From NCBI GenBank assembly GCA_003013855.2, contig PVNU02002353.1, positions 2,418,001-2,482,000 of the forward strand: DNA of 64,000 bases, in the 5' to 3' direction. Numbering within the stretch: the stretch's first letter is position 1; each line of letters opens with the position of its first letter. The position numbers and the translations under genes are program-made. Below the pieces are notes generated by a model. That model was given only the letters and a program-made list of their open reading frames with translations, searched no databases and had not been told where the DNA came from. Of this stretch, positions 13,201 to 22,739 are shown piece by piece. This DNA comes from Liriodendron chinense. Lineage: Eukaryota; Streptophyta; Magnoliopsida; Magnoliales; Magnoliaceae.

Positions 13201-16200
13201 TGCTTCCCTCACCGTCTTCCCTTTAATTGATGCTCGTTTTTTTAGAACTGACGGTTCTGTCGCCTCTTTAAAGACGCTGATTTGCTCAGGTGTTGCAGTT
13301 GGAGGCGGCTTCGGGCAAACCAATGCATAATACACAGCTCCAAAATGGATAAGATCTGAGACAAACCTTCATGAATAAAATTCTCTATTCATCACTCCAT
13401 CCTGATTCAGCATTCCAGATTACATGCAAATGTGAAAGGAGGTGGGATCCAGTTCGAGGCCAACACAATTTGGTAAATGGTATCAGCTGTATTACTCACA
13501 AGATGAGCAGATGTGCCAGATTGTGAAAAATTGCAGCCATTGCTATTTCTAACCATTCGATTTGTCGACCTCTTACATGGACTATGCTCTCAACTTCTAC
13601 CAATGGACCCAAATATGAACTTCCTGTCTATGTTAATTTTGGGCCATGGCTCATCCAAGGAACGGTCTATTAATTAGATGGTGTCGATCCATCAAGAAAG
13701 TGCACCGATCAAGGGTTTGTAGGATTCGTACCACATAGTACTTGTCATACAATGAATCCTAAAACATTTGAGAATTTTTCACAGGCCTTCAGCCAAAGGA
13801 CATATAGAGGCAAGAAATCTATACTCACGGTGGAGGAAGATCCAAAGCTCTGCAAATATATTCAAGAACCGGCCCTCCTTCCGATACGACTAAGTGTTCA
13901 ACCCTCGGTGGTCCATTTTGTAATGGACATGGAAGTAAGCGATTGTATTCAGGATACCTGCAGCCAAATTGGTCATCAGAAACAATAAAAGAGTGCAAAC
14001 TGTAAGAATGTAAAGTGTCAAGAATCGAGCAAATGATAACAAGAGAAATCACTACCCATGGTGTGCTCTGAAATTCCATGAACCATCCACAGAAATAAAA
14101 GAAAAGAAATCCTACGAATCAGAACTTGAGTGGAAAGATTATATTCATGTCATTAGCCAAAATGAACTTGGAAATTTGGAGGTACTATATGATGTTTGAT
14201 TGAAATCAACTGCTTTTTCCCTATTCGACCCAGGAATGGTGCAGGTCGGCCCACCTTTCAGTGATCTAAGACATTCATCTGATGGGCCATGCTCTCTTCC
14301 CTATCAGATGATCCAAGCCATCCAATCGGCGGCTAGAAGATGGACAATTAGACACCACATCGTCTACATATACCACTAGACGGGTCCTTAGTCATGCCTA
14401 GGTGGTAGACTCACATGAGTTTCAACACGAGGTCATGGGTTTGAGTATCCATTGTGGTGTGAGTGCGTGTAAAAAAAAAAAAAAAAACCACCAGATGGGC
14501 TCCAACCCCACAAATTCTGGTGTGATGGATCAGCACAACCAACATCCATGATTTCCCACCCAAACTCTCTCTTAATGAGAGCTCATACTTCAAATAAAAA
14601 CTTAAACAAGTCCTTTACAGTCGACTTCAAAGCAATTATTAAAGTTAATAGGAACCATTCAGGCATGCACTCCATGGGGAAGATTTTGGGTGCAATTCCC
14701 ATCCACCATGGAACCCACCAAGTGACAAGTTCAGATCACCAAAGGTAGGCGTCTTACAACCAGTTCGTCACATTGAGCAAATTATTCACTTCAAGATTGT
14801 AGAGATCCTCTCCTATCAATGAAACATGGGCTAGCTTTAGCCAGCTCAACTCTCGTCCAAAATTTCCAATTTTCTAGAAAACTTGGATGCTAAAGCAAGC
14901 CGACTGCAGAAAAAGAAGTTCATGAACAGAAAGCCATCAAGCCTTATAAGGATGCAAGCCGAATGCATCATTCGGAAAAAATAGACCCGGTTTGGATGTA
15001 ACCCAAATGCGCATTTAGCACCACTGTAACTTGAAAGTCCATCCACTTGTGCCCAGACAAAGAAAGACACCTCTTGGGAAGCCAAATTGTCGCCTCAGGG
15101 ATCACACCCACAACCCGATTTCCTCAAATACAAACCAAAATCTCAATTACTTGAAATGGAGCTCTCACCTAAAAACATCACCCACTGGGCCATTTGATAT
15201 CCAGCAGAACACAACATCCAAATGGGGTGTAAAGTATCCAACTTTCCAAAACTGTCGCTAATGAATCAAAACCATCACATATTTACACCAAACCCAATTT
15301 GAAAAAAAGACATACACAAAAGCCAGCTGAAATCAGTAAGAATCTATCACAAGAACAAAAGATGAACAAAACCCAGAGAAATTCTATAAATAAGGGGAAT
15401 GATCACATGCATTCGAATGTATGATAATTACCATCCATTCAAGCTGTGTGGGGCCCACCTGTGATGTGTATGAGGAATCCAATCCGTGAATCCGGTATGC
15501 CTCGTCACGGGCACCATATATCCCAAGAATGACACCCATCAAGAACTCTGGTTGGATACATGGCGCGGAGCAATGTACAATCACATCTGAAACCTATAGA
15601 TTCACTTGTAATGGTCCCACCTAAATTTTGAAATGGCTTGAGTTTGGTTGTGTTACTTCATCATGGTAGGGCGAACAGGATAAATGGGTTGGATGACATG
15701 TACATAAAATGGTGGACCCCACACTTTCATCTGAAAGTTTTTATGGTGCGTGTCAGTGTCCCCCTCCAATGTTCCCCATTGTTCCCATCTAGTGGACTGG
15801 TTGGATGGCACTCCCACATCACGGTGGGCCCCACACAGCTCGAAAGAATGTGATAATTCCTCATAAGTATTTTTATCCAAAAACAAAAAAGCACCCACAT
15901 TCCCAAAAACAGCAGAAAATGAATCAAAATCTCCTAATATTAACAAAAAACCCAAATTCGAGAGCATGAAAATCCACCACAAAACAAGCTAAAATCAGGA
16001 ATAATCTAATTCAAGAGTAGAAAACAAGCAAAACCCAGAAAAGAAAACATGGATTTCAGACAATGGAAGTACTTATACGTTGGAGGATTGCTGATTGCAC
16101 ATCCAATCTCTAGCTTGGAATAGCGACAGGCAGGAGCTGCCCTTCGCTTCTTGCCGTGCTTCTTTAGAACGCGGCCAGTGGCTAACGTGCGCGCGAGGGA

Positions 16201-16302
16201 GATGGGCGCCACCACGAGACTCCAGCGGTTGGATGCCCATCGAGAAGAAACCGAAGCGTTGGCGAAGAAGATCGAAGATAGAGTCGAAGCGGCGCCAATC
16301 AT
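7258..16302 (-). CDS. PUS6: RNA pseudouridine synthase 6-like (RluA family), organelle-targeted
   Basis: Nine exons on the minus strand, in order: 16302-16079, 13957-13829, 13366-13112, 12545-12464, 9844-9729, 9653-9599, 9006-8895, 7888-7719, 7530-7258. They join in frame to 471 aa, close to the length I recall for Arabidopsis PUS6. The enzyme isomerises uridine to pseudouridine in RNA. An S4-like RNA-binding part (EYICRALDL to GTYLRVHVHPKR, about residues 105-200) precedes the catalytic domain. Motif I is VVLDKPAGTS. Motif II is THQIDNCTEGC, whose Asp263 (codon 9748-9746) is the expected catalytic residue. Motif III is INLLTGRTHQ joined across the last intron to VRAQLAACGAPIVGDSMY. The first exon is rich in Ser, Ala and Arg and poor in acids, as in a plastid or mitochondrial transit peptide. 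I chose the ATG at 16302; an in-frame ATG at 16419 would add 39 residues. The introns (7.6 kb in total) hold several MITEs and a SINE. Confidence 0.92.
8086..8533. mobile_element. hAT-like MITE in pseudouridine synthase intron
   Basis: Begins TAGGGCTATCAATGGTCCA and ends with the imperfect complement of TAAGACTCTCAACAGGCCA. The interior is rich in repeated GGGC/GGCCTGG words and non-coding. The flanking octamers CCCCACTA (8078-8085) and CCCCCTAT (8534-8541) may be a decayed 8-bp target duplication. The terminus matches the better-preserved hAT MITE at 59947-60610. Old and degenerate. Confidence 0.45.
9110..9345. repeat. Foldback element fragment in intron
   Basis: The left arm near 9130 (ACATGGGCCCACTTTTC, GTGATCAAAATTGTTCATA) and the right arm ending near 9335 (CATCACATGATGGGGCC) frame a small imperfect hairpin. 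Similar words recur at 12740-13000 and 14240-14340 in the same gene and at 1790-1990. No coding capacity. Confidence 0.35.
10105..10430. repeat. Foldback element in intron, same family as 395-680
   Basis: The left arm CCAATCCATCCATCAGAAAG and AAGAATCAGGTTGATCCA pairs with the right arm GGACCAACCTGATGGATGG. The two outer ends carry CATGTGCCAGCATGG and CACCTACGTGCCATGTAC in mirrored order. It is embedded in the long fourth intron of the pseudouridine synthase gene. It is a decayed palindrome of about 320 bp. Confidence 0.4.
10430..12463. other. Remainder of the long pseudouridine synthase intron
   Basis: Non-coding, AT-rich and repeat-derived. A left-end fragment of the GACTC-rich MITE family begins at 11562 (CCAAGGTTTTAAGATTCAG) and fades by about 11730. 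Foldback-type words (GGGCCAACCATGACATTTT, AAATCATGCCTAAGACCT) occur at 11840-11980. No exon-like stretch was recognised. Confidence 0.5.
14365..14487 (+). mobile_element. tRNA-derived SINE in first intron of pseudouridine synthase gene
   Basis: The sequence reads CCTTAGTCATGCCTAGGTGG, TAGACTCACATGAGTTTCAAC, then GGTCATGGGTTTGAGTATCC (a B-box-like block), ATTGTGGTGTGAGTGCGTGT, and a run of 17 A (14471-14487). The order (A-box-like region, B box, short body, poly(A)) is that of a Pol III-type SINE. The same blocks recur in inverted orientation at 19691-19800 and 51065-51155. It lies antisense to the host gene. Confidence 0.55.
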
Positions 16303-17047
16303 GATTTGGGCAAATCGCGTTTGGATTGCGGGATTCCAAACGACAGTTTGCTTCTGTGAATAAAGGCGGGCGTGAGGAAATGGACATTTCGTGGGAGGAA
16401 TAGGGGATTTGCGGCACACGTGCTGACGTGTCAGCGACCGAGAGATCGGGACCGTTCATCAGGTTGGCTGCACTATGGTTGTGTCCTGTAACAAAAATCA
16501 GACTAATCTACACATCAGGTGGGACACACACACTTATGCACGTGCGCCCTCCGTGATGAGTGGAACAGCAGTGGGCCCATCTTTGGAACGGGCTGGACCT
16601 ATTACATTGGCCCATGAGCCAACCTTCGGCCTGCCTGGCCCGGTTCAAACCCTACTTATGCTGCTTCTTACCTGATGAATGGTTAGGATATCTCACACGT
16701 GTACCTTTCAGAAGCACCCGTCCATCTCTCAGAAATTCCAATGGACGGTTTACATTTACTGGGCAAAAGTGCATCAATTAGGCGATTTGGATTGTCTGAT
16801 CTTTGTGATTTTTGTATCGTGGTTCATTACTCGGAATTGCTGATGAATGGTCCGGAATGGCTAGAAATGGATTGGGTCCACCTGCAGGACCAACCTACTT
16901 GACCCACTTAAAAGATGGGCCCAGGTTGACCCAAGCCGGGCTTAGGCTTACAGATACACTGCGAGCTTGTGCTTGGAAATTCAGCTCTGAAGGTTGTGAG
17001 TAGGGCTTGGGCTGACTCTGATGGACCTAAAACCCAACCCAATCTGA
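16303..17047. promoter_or_regulatory. Upstream region of the pseudouridine synthase gene
   Basis: This is the 5' flank of the minus-strand gene starting at 16302. The first 150 bp are GC-richer than the surroundings and contain CGTGCTGACGTGTCAG (16418-16433), a TGACG/ACGT-type word of the kind bound by bZIP factors. I see no clear TATA box. From about 16500 the sequence turns into repeat-like DNA (for example AAAAGATGGGCCCAGG, CCAAGCCGGGCTTAGG). The promoter assignment is by position only. Confidence 0.35.
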
Positions 17048-18294
17048 GCTTGGGCTTAGAAATGTGCACATGGGTCAGGCCTGGTGGCTCAAGATACGTT
17101 GGTCAGCTCATGATTTTATGACCCTGACAAGTTGGGTCCTTTACAACTTGTTCAACTCGACTTGGACTCACTTGGACCCGATCTGGTTTGATACAATGAG
17201 TTGCCTCTGACTTGGCCGAGTCAGGCTAGTTCATCTTGACTCAGGCGAGTTGACACTTGTCCTTGATGAGTGAGTCTTAGGCTTAGGCTGACTTAAGCTT
17301 GGGCTTAGGAATTTGCACATGGGTCAGGCAGTGTTGACTCAAGATATGTGGGTTAGATCATGGTTTTATGACCCTGACAAGTTGGGTCCTTTACAACTTG
17401 TTCAAAGAGACTTGGACAGTCACCCCCTGACTTGGCCAAGTCAGGCTAGTTCACCCTGACTCAGGTGAATTGACACTTGTCTCGAGACCCGCTGAGCCAG
17501 TCTCTGGCTTAGGCAGACTCAAGCTTGAGCGTAGGAATTTGCACATGGGTCAGGCCTGGTGACTCGAGATATGTGAGTTGGCCCATGGTTTTATGACCCT
17601 GACAAGTTAGGTCTTTTACAACTTGTTCAACTTGACTCGGACTTATTTGGACCCAATCTGGTTTGATACAACGAGTCACCCGCTGACTTGGCCAAGTTAG
17701 GCCAGTTCACCTTGACTCAAGCAAGTTGACACTTGTCTCAAGACTCGATGAGCCAGTGTCGGGCTTAGGCTGACTCAAGCTTGGGCTTAGGAATTTGCAC
17801 GTGGGTCAGGCCTGGTGACTCAAGATATGTGGGTCGGCTCATGGTTTTATAAACCTGACTAGTTGAGTCCTTTGCAACTTGTTCAGCTGGACTCGAACTC
17901 ATTTAGACCCAATCTGGTTTAATACAACAAGTCATCCTTGACTTGGCCAAGTTAGGCCAGATCACCCTAACTCAAGCGAGTTGACACTTGTCTCAAGACT
18001 TGATGAGCCAGTCTCGGGCTTAGGCTGACTCAAGCTTGGGCTTAGGAATTTGAACATGGTTCAGGCCTGATGACTTAGTATGTGGGTTGGCTCATGGTTT
18101 TATGACCCTGACAAGTTGGGTCCTTTACAACTTGTTCAGCTGGACTTGGACTCAGTTTGACCCAATCTGGTTTAATACAACTAATCACCCCCTGACTTGG
18201 CCAAGTCAGACCAGTTCACCCCGACTCAGGTAAGTTGACACTTGTCTCAAGACCCATGAGCCAATCTGAGTTGCCAAGTCTTTTAACCATAGTT
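17048..18294. repeat. Tandem array, five copies of a 226-256 bp unit
   Basis: Copies start at about 17048, 17297, 17523, 17779 and 18034, each opening with GCTTGGGCTTAGGAATTTGC or a close variant. Each then runs through CATGGTTTTATGACCCTGAC, AAGTTGGGTCCTTTACAACT, a GACTTGGCCAAGTCAGGC block and GAGTTGACACTTGTCTCAAG. Spacings are 249, 226, 256 and 255 bp. There is no ORF. The array ends with AAGTCTTTTAACCATAG, the terminus of a dispersed GACTC-rich MITE family also seen at 20223-20408 and 25108-25290. Confidence 0.85.
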
Positions 18295-18424
18295 GGGCCT
18301 ACACGTTTCTCAGTGGTTGAGATGTCACCTCATCTCTGGTCACTAGTGTGCAGTCAGGCTTACCCGGCTTGAGGCCAACCCATTGCCAACCTGGCTCTTG
18401 GCTGATATGCAACCATGCAACCCC

Positions 18425-18665
18425 AAGCACTGTTGGGCCAACCATGATGTTTATATTATATCCACTCGGTCCATCAATTTCACTAATTCATTGTAGGACA
18501 TGAACCCAGACAAAAGGGAAATCCAAAACTCATGTGGTCCACACCATAGGAAACGATGTGGATGGAAACATTGAAACCATTCTATAGGCCCTACCATGAT
18601 GTTTATATGCCACCCTGACCCATTCATAAGAAGCGTGGGGACCATGCAAAATATGAGGCTCTCAG
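18425..18665. repeat. Fragment of the common foldback family
   Basis: Contains CCAACCATGATGTTTATATT, ATCCACTCGGTCCATCAA, CATGTGGTCCACACCATAGG and CCTACCATGATGTTTATATG. These are the left arm and middle of the family that is complete at 31034-31551. The right arm is missing. Confidence 0.5.
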
Positions 18666-20222
18666 CAAACATCTAAATCATAAATTTAAATAAGTGTTAA
18701 AGTCTCTTGATATACATTGATACACCATCTTTTAATGGCTTGAACTTTTAGAGCAAGTGATTATTTGATATGGTATTAGAGTAGAAATGTAGAATGTAAA
18801 GTTTTTGAATCATGGGAGTAGCAAATATGCCTTTATAATATATTCCACTGTAGGAGTGTGGAAATGTCGATTTCAAACAGTAAACAAAAAGATATTTGAA
18901 TATTCTATCTTTGAAAATTCCAAATGAATTAAGTTGCACCATTTTAATTCATAACATGAAGACAACAAATGGCCTAATTGTAACTGTGTATTAATTGGAC
19001 ATAATACTAAAAATAATAAATAAATATTCCAATCTGGAGACTAATGCCTTGGTATCAATTGGGTGGGGCTTGCCATAGTTTGGTCATTTACTGTTAAATG
19101 AAGAAAATTAAGGCCTATTCAGATAGAACCAAAAGAAAGGTAAATAAGAGAAATACCGTATTTAAGGCATAGGTACGATGTGAGTAGTGTCTCATATCCA
19201 AACAAGGCTCCTAAAAATGATATCTATAAATATCTATATTTAAATAATGCTCATGAAAATCATTACTAAATAATTATTATAATTTTTTATATTTTATTTT
19301 CTCATTTTTACTATTCATATAGAACCTATTACAATCCATTTGACGTCCAAATGAAGTCTAACTGTTACTCACATGGAAATTATCTAAATTGTAACAAGCA
19401 CATCTTTCAATGGCACTTAAAAATGAGTTCATATCATTATAATTAAAAATGATTACATATTAGAAATCATAGTTTAGATTGCCAATTATCAAGCATAGTG
19501 ACGAATCTAGCTCTCAGCAATTTCTCAGCCAGGAAATTTCTCAAGAGGTTTTCAAATTTCCACATCTTCTGATGATATTATCAGAAGTCTCGTTGAAAAT
19601 TTAAACTTGTAATTTGATGGATAAACATTCCCTAAAAATGTCCCTAGATTTTGAAAATCTTTGTGATATTCGCAAGATTATTATACAAATTTTCTTTTTT
19701 ACACATGCACTCACACCCCCACACACACCAAAGTGACTTTTTTTTATGCCACAATGGCTACTCGAACCGATGACCTTGTGTTTAACCTATTATACGATTA
19801 TTTTGATCTCTTATGTGTGTGTGTGTGTGTAATTATTGTTCATTAAAACTAAAAGAACTCTTTTTTGAGTGGCACCCAAATAGGCACTTCACTTTTAAAA
19901 GCATTTTTTTATTATATTTGATTGATGTTCCATTTCGATTGGGCCATACACATATGCACATGACATTCACGATACGGCATGGGCGACACGTTTTTCAAAA
20001 TTTTATTATAGGAAAGCCTGACTCATGCATGGTGCCAAAATAGCATAAGTTTGAAGATATGCTATAAGATACTATAATCCCCACGCAATGCTAAAAACAT
20101 ATTAGCGTAGGACCAAGGTCTTGTCATTTTCAACCAGGCCCAGTAGGTGATGAGTAACTGGCCCACAAGTAGAACAGGAAGGGTGCACCATCTGATCATG
20201 ATCGCACTGCAGCGACATTCAT
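18666..20222. other. AT-rich intergenic DNA with a minus-strand SINE
   Basis: Mostly AT-rich with no recognisable gene. At 19691-19800, read on the minus strand, GGTTCGAGTAGCCATTGTGG, GGTGTGAGTGCATGTG and an A-rich end match the SINE at 14365-14487. A short (TG)n run lies at 19814-19830. Confidence 0.45.
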
Positions 20223-20408
20223 CCATGGTTATTAATATTTCAGTCGCAATTGGACTCCGTTGGGCCCGTTCTGTTTTGACACCACGAGTCATCTATATGA
20301 TTCGCCCTTGACTAAAACGAGTTGGGCTGATTCACCCCCAACTCAGGCGAGTCCCGACTTGACTCAAGAGCGAACAAGTAGGTCCAAGTCATGAAGTCTT
20401 TTAACCAT
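20223..20408. mobile_element. GACTC-rich MITE-like element
   Basis: The left end CCATGGTTATTAATATTTCA and the right end AGTCTTTTAACCATG are imperfect inverted repeats. Between them are repeated GACTC/GAGTC words, including GACACCACGAGTCATC and CCCCAACTCAGGCGAGTC. The interior is homologous to the unit of the tandem array at 17048-18294. Further copies lie at 25108-25290 and, as a fragment, at 11562-11730. Confidence 0.5.
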
Positions 20409-20524
20409 GTTTGGGATGAACCAATTGAGATATGGTGGTTCGCAAACTCTCTCCGTTCCAAGTGTCGGGTGCATCGTAATTAGAAGAGAGTGTCAAGAAG
20501 GCCCATTTTTTAACCTATCCAGTA

Positions 20525-20950
20525 GGGGTGGCAATGGGCCAGATTTGGACCTGCCACAGTAGCCCGGTTTGATCCGACACTATAAGACCCAAGGCTTGGA
20601 CCAGGATGGCCCACAAAGCTAGCCGAAGTCCAACCCTAAAAAAATTGGTTGGTCTAAGCCCTAATCCAAAAATTAATCAAATCCCTATTTATAATGTTAA
20701 TGGTCCAAATCATCCATTCATCAGATGGGTAGCAAATGCACAAAGAAATGGTCATTTAGAGGAATTAAAACCATCTACATGCAATATGAATGTGCCGCCA
20801 TACAATATGCGAAAGGCATATTTGTAGGATAAAGTGCATGTACCTATGAAGCATGGGTTGGGTGGAAATGACTTGAGCTCAAATCCAGCTTAAAGATTGA
20901 TTGGGCCATACATGTGAAGCCCAAGCCTAGCCCTCCAAAGTCAAGTTTGA
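20525..20950. mobile_element. Degenerate hAT-like element
   Basis: Begins AGGGGTGGCAATGGGCCAGA, a terminus type resembling that at 32059 and 59947. The interior has 'gacccaaggc' and 'ggcccacaaagctagccgaag' words typical of these elements. The right end is not clear and no target duplication was found. Confidence 0.3.
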
Positions 20951-21049
20951 AGAGGAGTTATCTCAGTTATGACTATGTAGCACATGTGACATGCATGCAT
21001 ACAAAATAAAGCACCATATTGTAGATGCCGGATTGCAAGTAGATCGCGC

Positions 21050-21850
21050 TTAAGGATGCCTTTTCAGATCTTTCGTGCTATGTTTGATGCAGGGTAATAT
21101 ATTTGATTGAAGCCGCCATTAGTTAATTACTCAGATTTTTACAGTTGACTAAATCCTATAAAAACCTTAGGAGAAGGAATCGTTAGATTTATTGTTTTAA
21201 AATGTCTCGTGATCTGCGATCGAAAAGTCTAGATAAGTGATCGCGTTTACAAAAAGGAAAGGTGTTAGGCACTTTTTTCTGCCCGTACAAGTGTATGGTC
21301 TTTAATTCATAAGACTAAACAAACCATGAGGGTTATGTTAGTTCTTGCGCACGAATGATGCAAATGTGTAATACAGTGTTGTGATGCGGTGTTTACAACA
21401 AGCAATAGTCCGGGCCAGATAAATCTACCCTAACCCATCCACTTAAAGAAGCAGTCGTAGTATAAAGTGAGACAAATTACTGATGAGCAAGATCCGATAT
21501 ACTGATGAGTCTTGGAGCATATACTTAGACCAACTAGACTAGCAAGGGGGTTGGAGTGGAGAAAATGATGCATAATGCTTATGCAAGTATAAATGAGATA
21601 TGATTAGAGTGGGACAAATTGGTGGATGAGGTTATCGCAAGGATTGACTTGAGTGGCTAGATTGGTGTTTAATAGCGCAGGTGGTTGTGAGTTAAGCTTG
21701 GCTACGTTAACATACACTGAAACTTCTCTCCTCCAACTCCCACTTCTCCTTCATGGAGGGATGGGGGATGAGAGTGGGGATTTGGTGTGTGAAGGATTAC
21801 CAAATGTGATGTGTAAATCAAAAGATTCTAAGATGGATTGAAAATAAAAC
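21050..21850 (+). mobile_element. Probable old LTR fragment (gypsy, Tat/Ogre-like)
   Basis: The stretch with TGTCTCGTGATCTGCGATCG, GATCGCGTTTACAAAAAGG and AAAGGTGTTAGGCACTTTTT then GCCCGTACAAGTGTATGGTC resembles a block common in plant Tat/Ogre-type LTRs. No primer site, second LTR or protein remnant is visible, so it is at most a solo or broken LTR. This is a recall-based call. Confidence 0.35.
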
Positions 21851-22739
21851 AAGAATGGGTATTTATAAAGTTTTGAGATGGCATTTTGGTTATTCTTGAA
21901 AAGTCTTGGTGTAAAATAGGTTTCAAGGGTCAGGATTGATTACTAGCATGTGGTGCAATCCGAGCAGTTATATAGAAAGCAAAAACCATAATTTTAGCCA
22001 AAGGTAAAAACAACAAGATCTTTTCTCCTTCCAGTACATTTACTGAGGAGTCTGTTTGACGTCACCACTCCACCTAACTTTATTGTGGAAGTTAGAAAAG
22101 ATCAACATGGCAGGCAAAATTGTATTCACCACCCACCACATGGATGGCTCCCATCAATCTTAAGAGGCCATATGGGGTGGTGTATTATCTTTGGTTCATC
22201 CGAGATTGCATCATTGTGACCCCAAGTACCAATAGGTCTGGGTATAGGCTTGAAATCGGTATTAATTTTGGGCTGATTGGGTTGATTGAGTTGATTGGGT
22301 TCCATGGTTTGACTAAGTTGACAACTAAGTTGGCTGGGTGCTCTACTCAGCTTATCAACTCTTGGGTGGGGGTCTACCCTTATCCACATTCTTTATAAAA
22401 TAATGGCTAAAACTAATGCATCCAAACATGACCGAGACTTAAAATAGAGAGAGAGAGAGAGAGAAGGCGTGTAATCTTTAGTAACCTTTATAAGTGAGAA
22501 TTTTGTTACATTAGTTAAGGAAAAAACAAAAAAAAAACCAAGATCGACTCAATTTTGATCATTTCCTCCAAACTTGTGATCTAAAAGAGATGGACACAGC
22601 TAAAGGCTCTCACAACCGTTCAAAATTATAAAAAAAAACCAACTTCAATCCTGACTTCCCCAACTGCGGCCGGCGAGTGGGCCTTTATACTATTTACAGA
22701 TCGTGCGGCTGCAGGTGGTGCAAAAAAAAAAAAGGGATC
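21850..22739. other. Intergenic DNA downstream of the GTPase gene
   Basis: No gene is seen. It holds a (GA)n run at 22446-22464, several poly(A) runs and the 3' flank of the minus-strand GTPase gene. The 90 bp next to that stop codon are GC-rich (GCGGCCGGCGAGTGGGC at 22665-22681). Confidence 0.5.

Noticed and set aside
16073..16459. 128-aa minus-strand ORF overlapping exon 1 of the pseudouridine synthase
   Set aside because: It is in another frame; only the 16302 frame joins in phase with exon 2 and gives a transit-peptide-like N terminus.
17048..18294. Centromeric or other structural satellite
   Set aside because: Only five copies with variable unit length, next to genes, and homologous to a dispersed MITE; too small for a functional satellite block.
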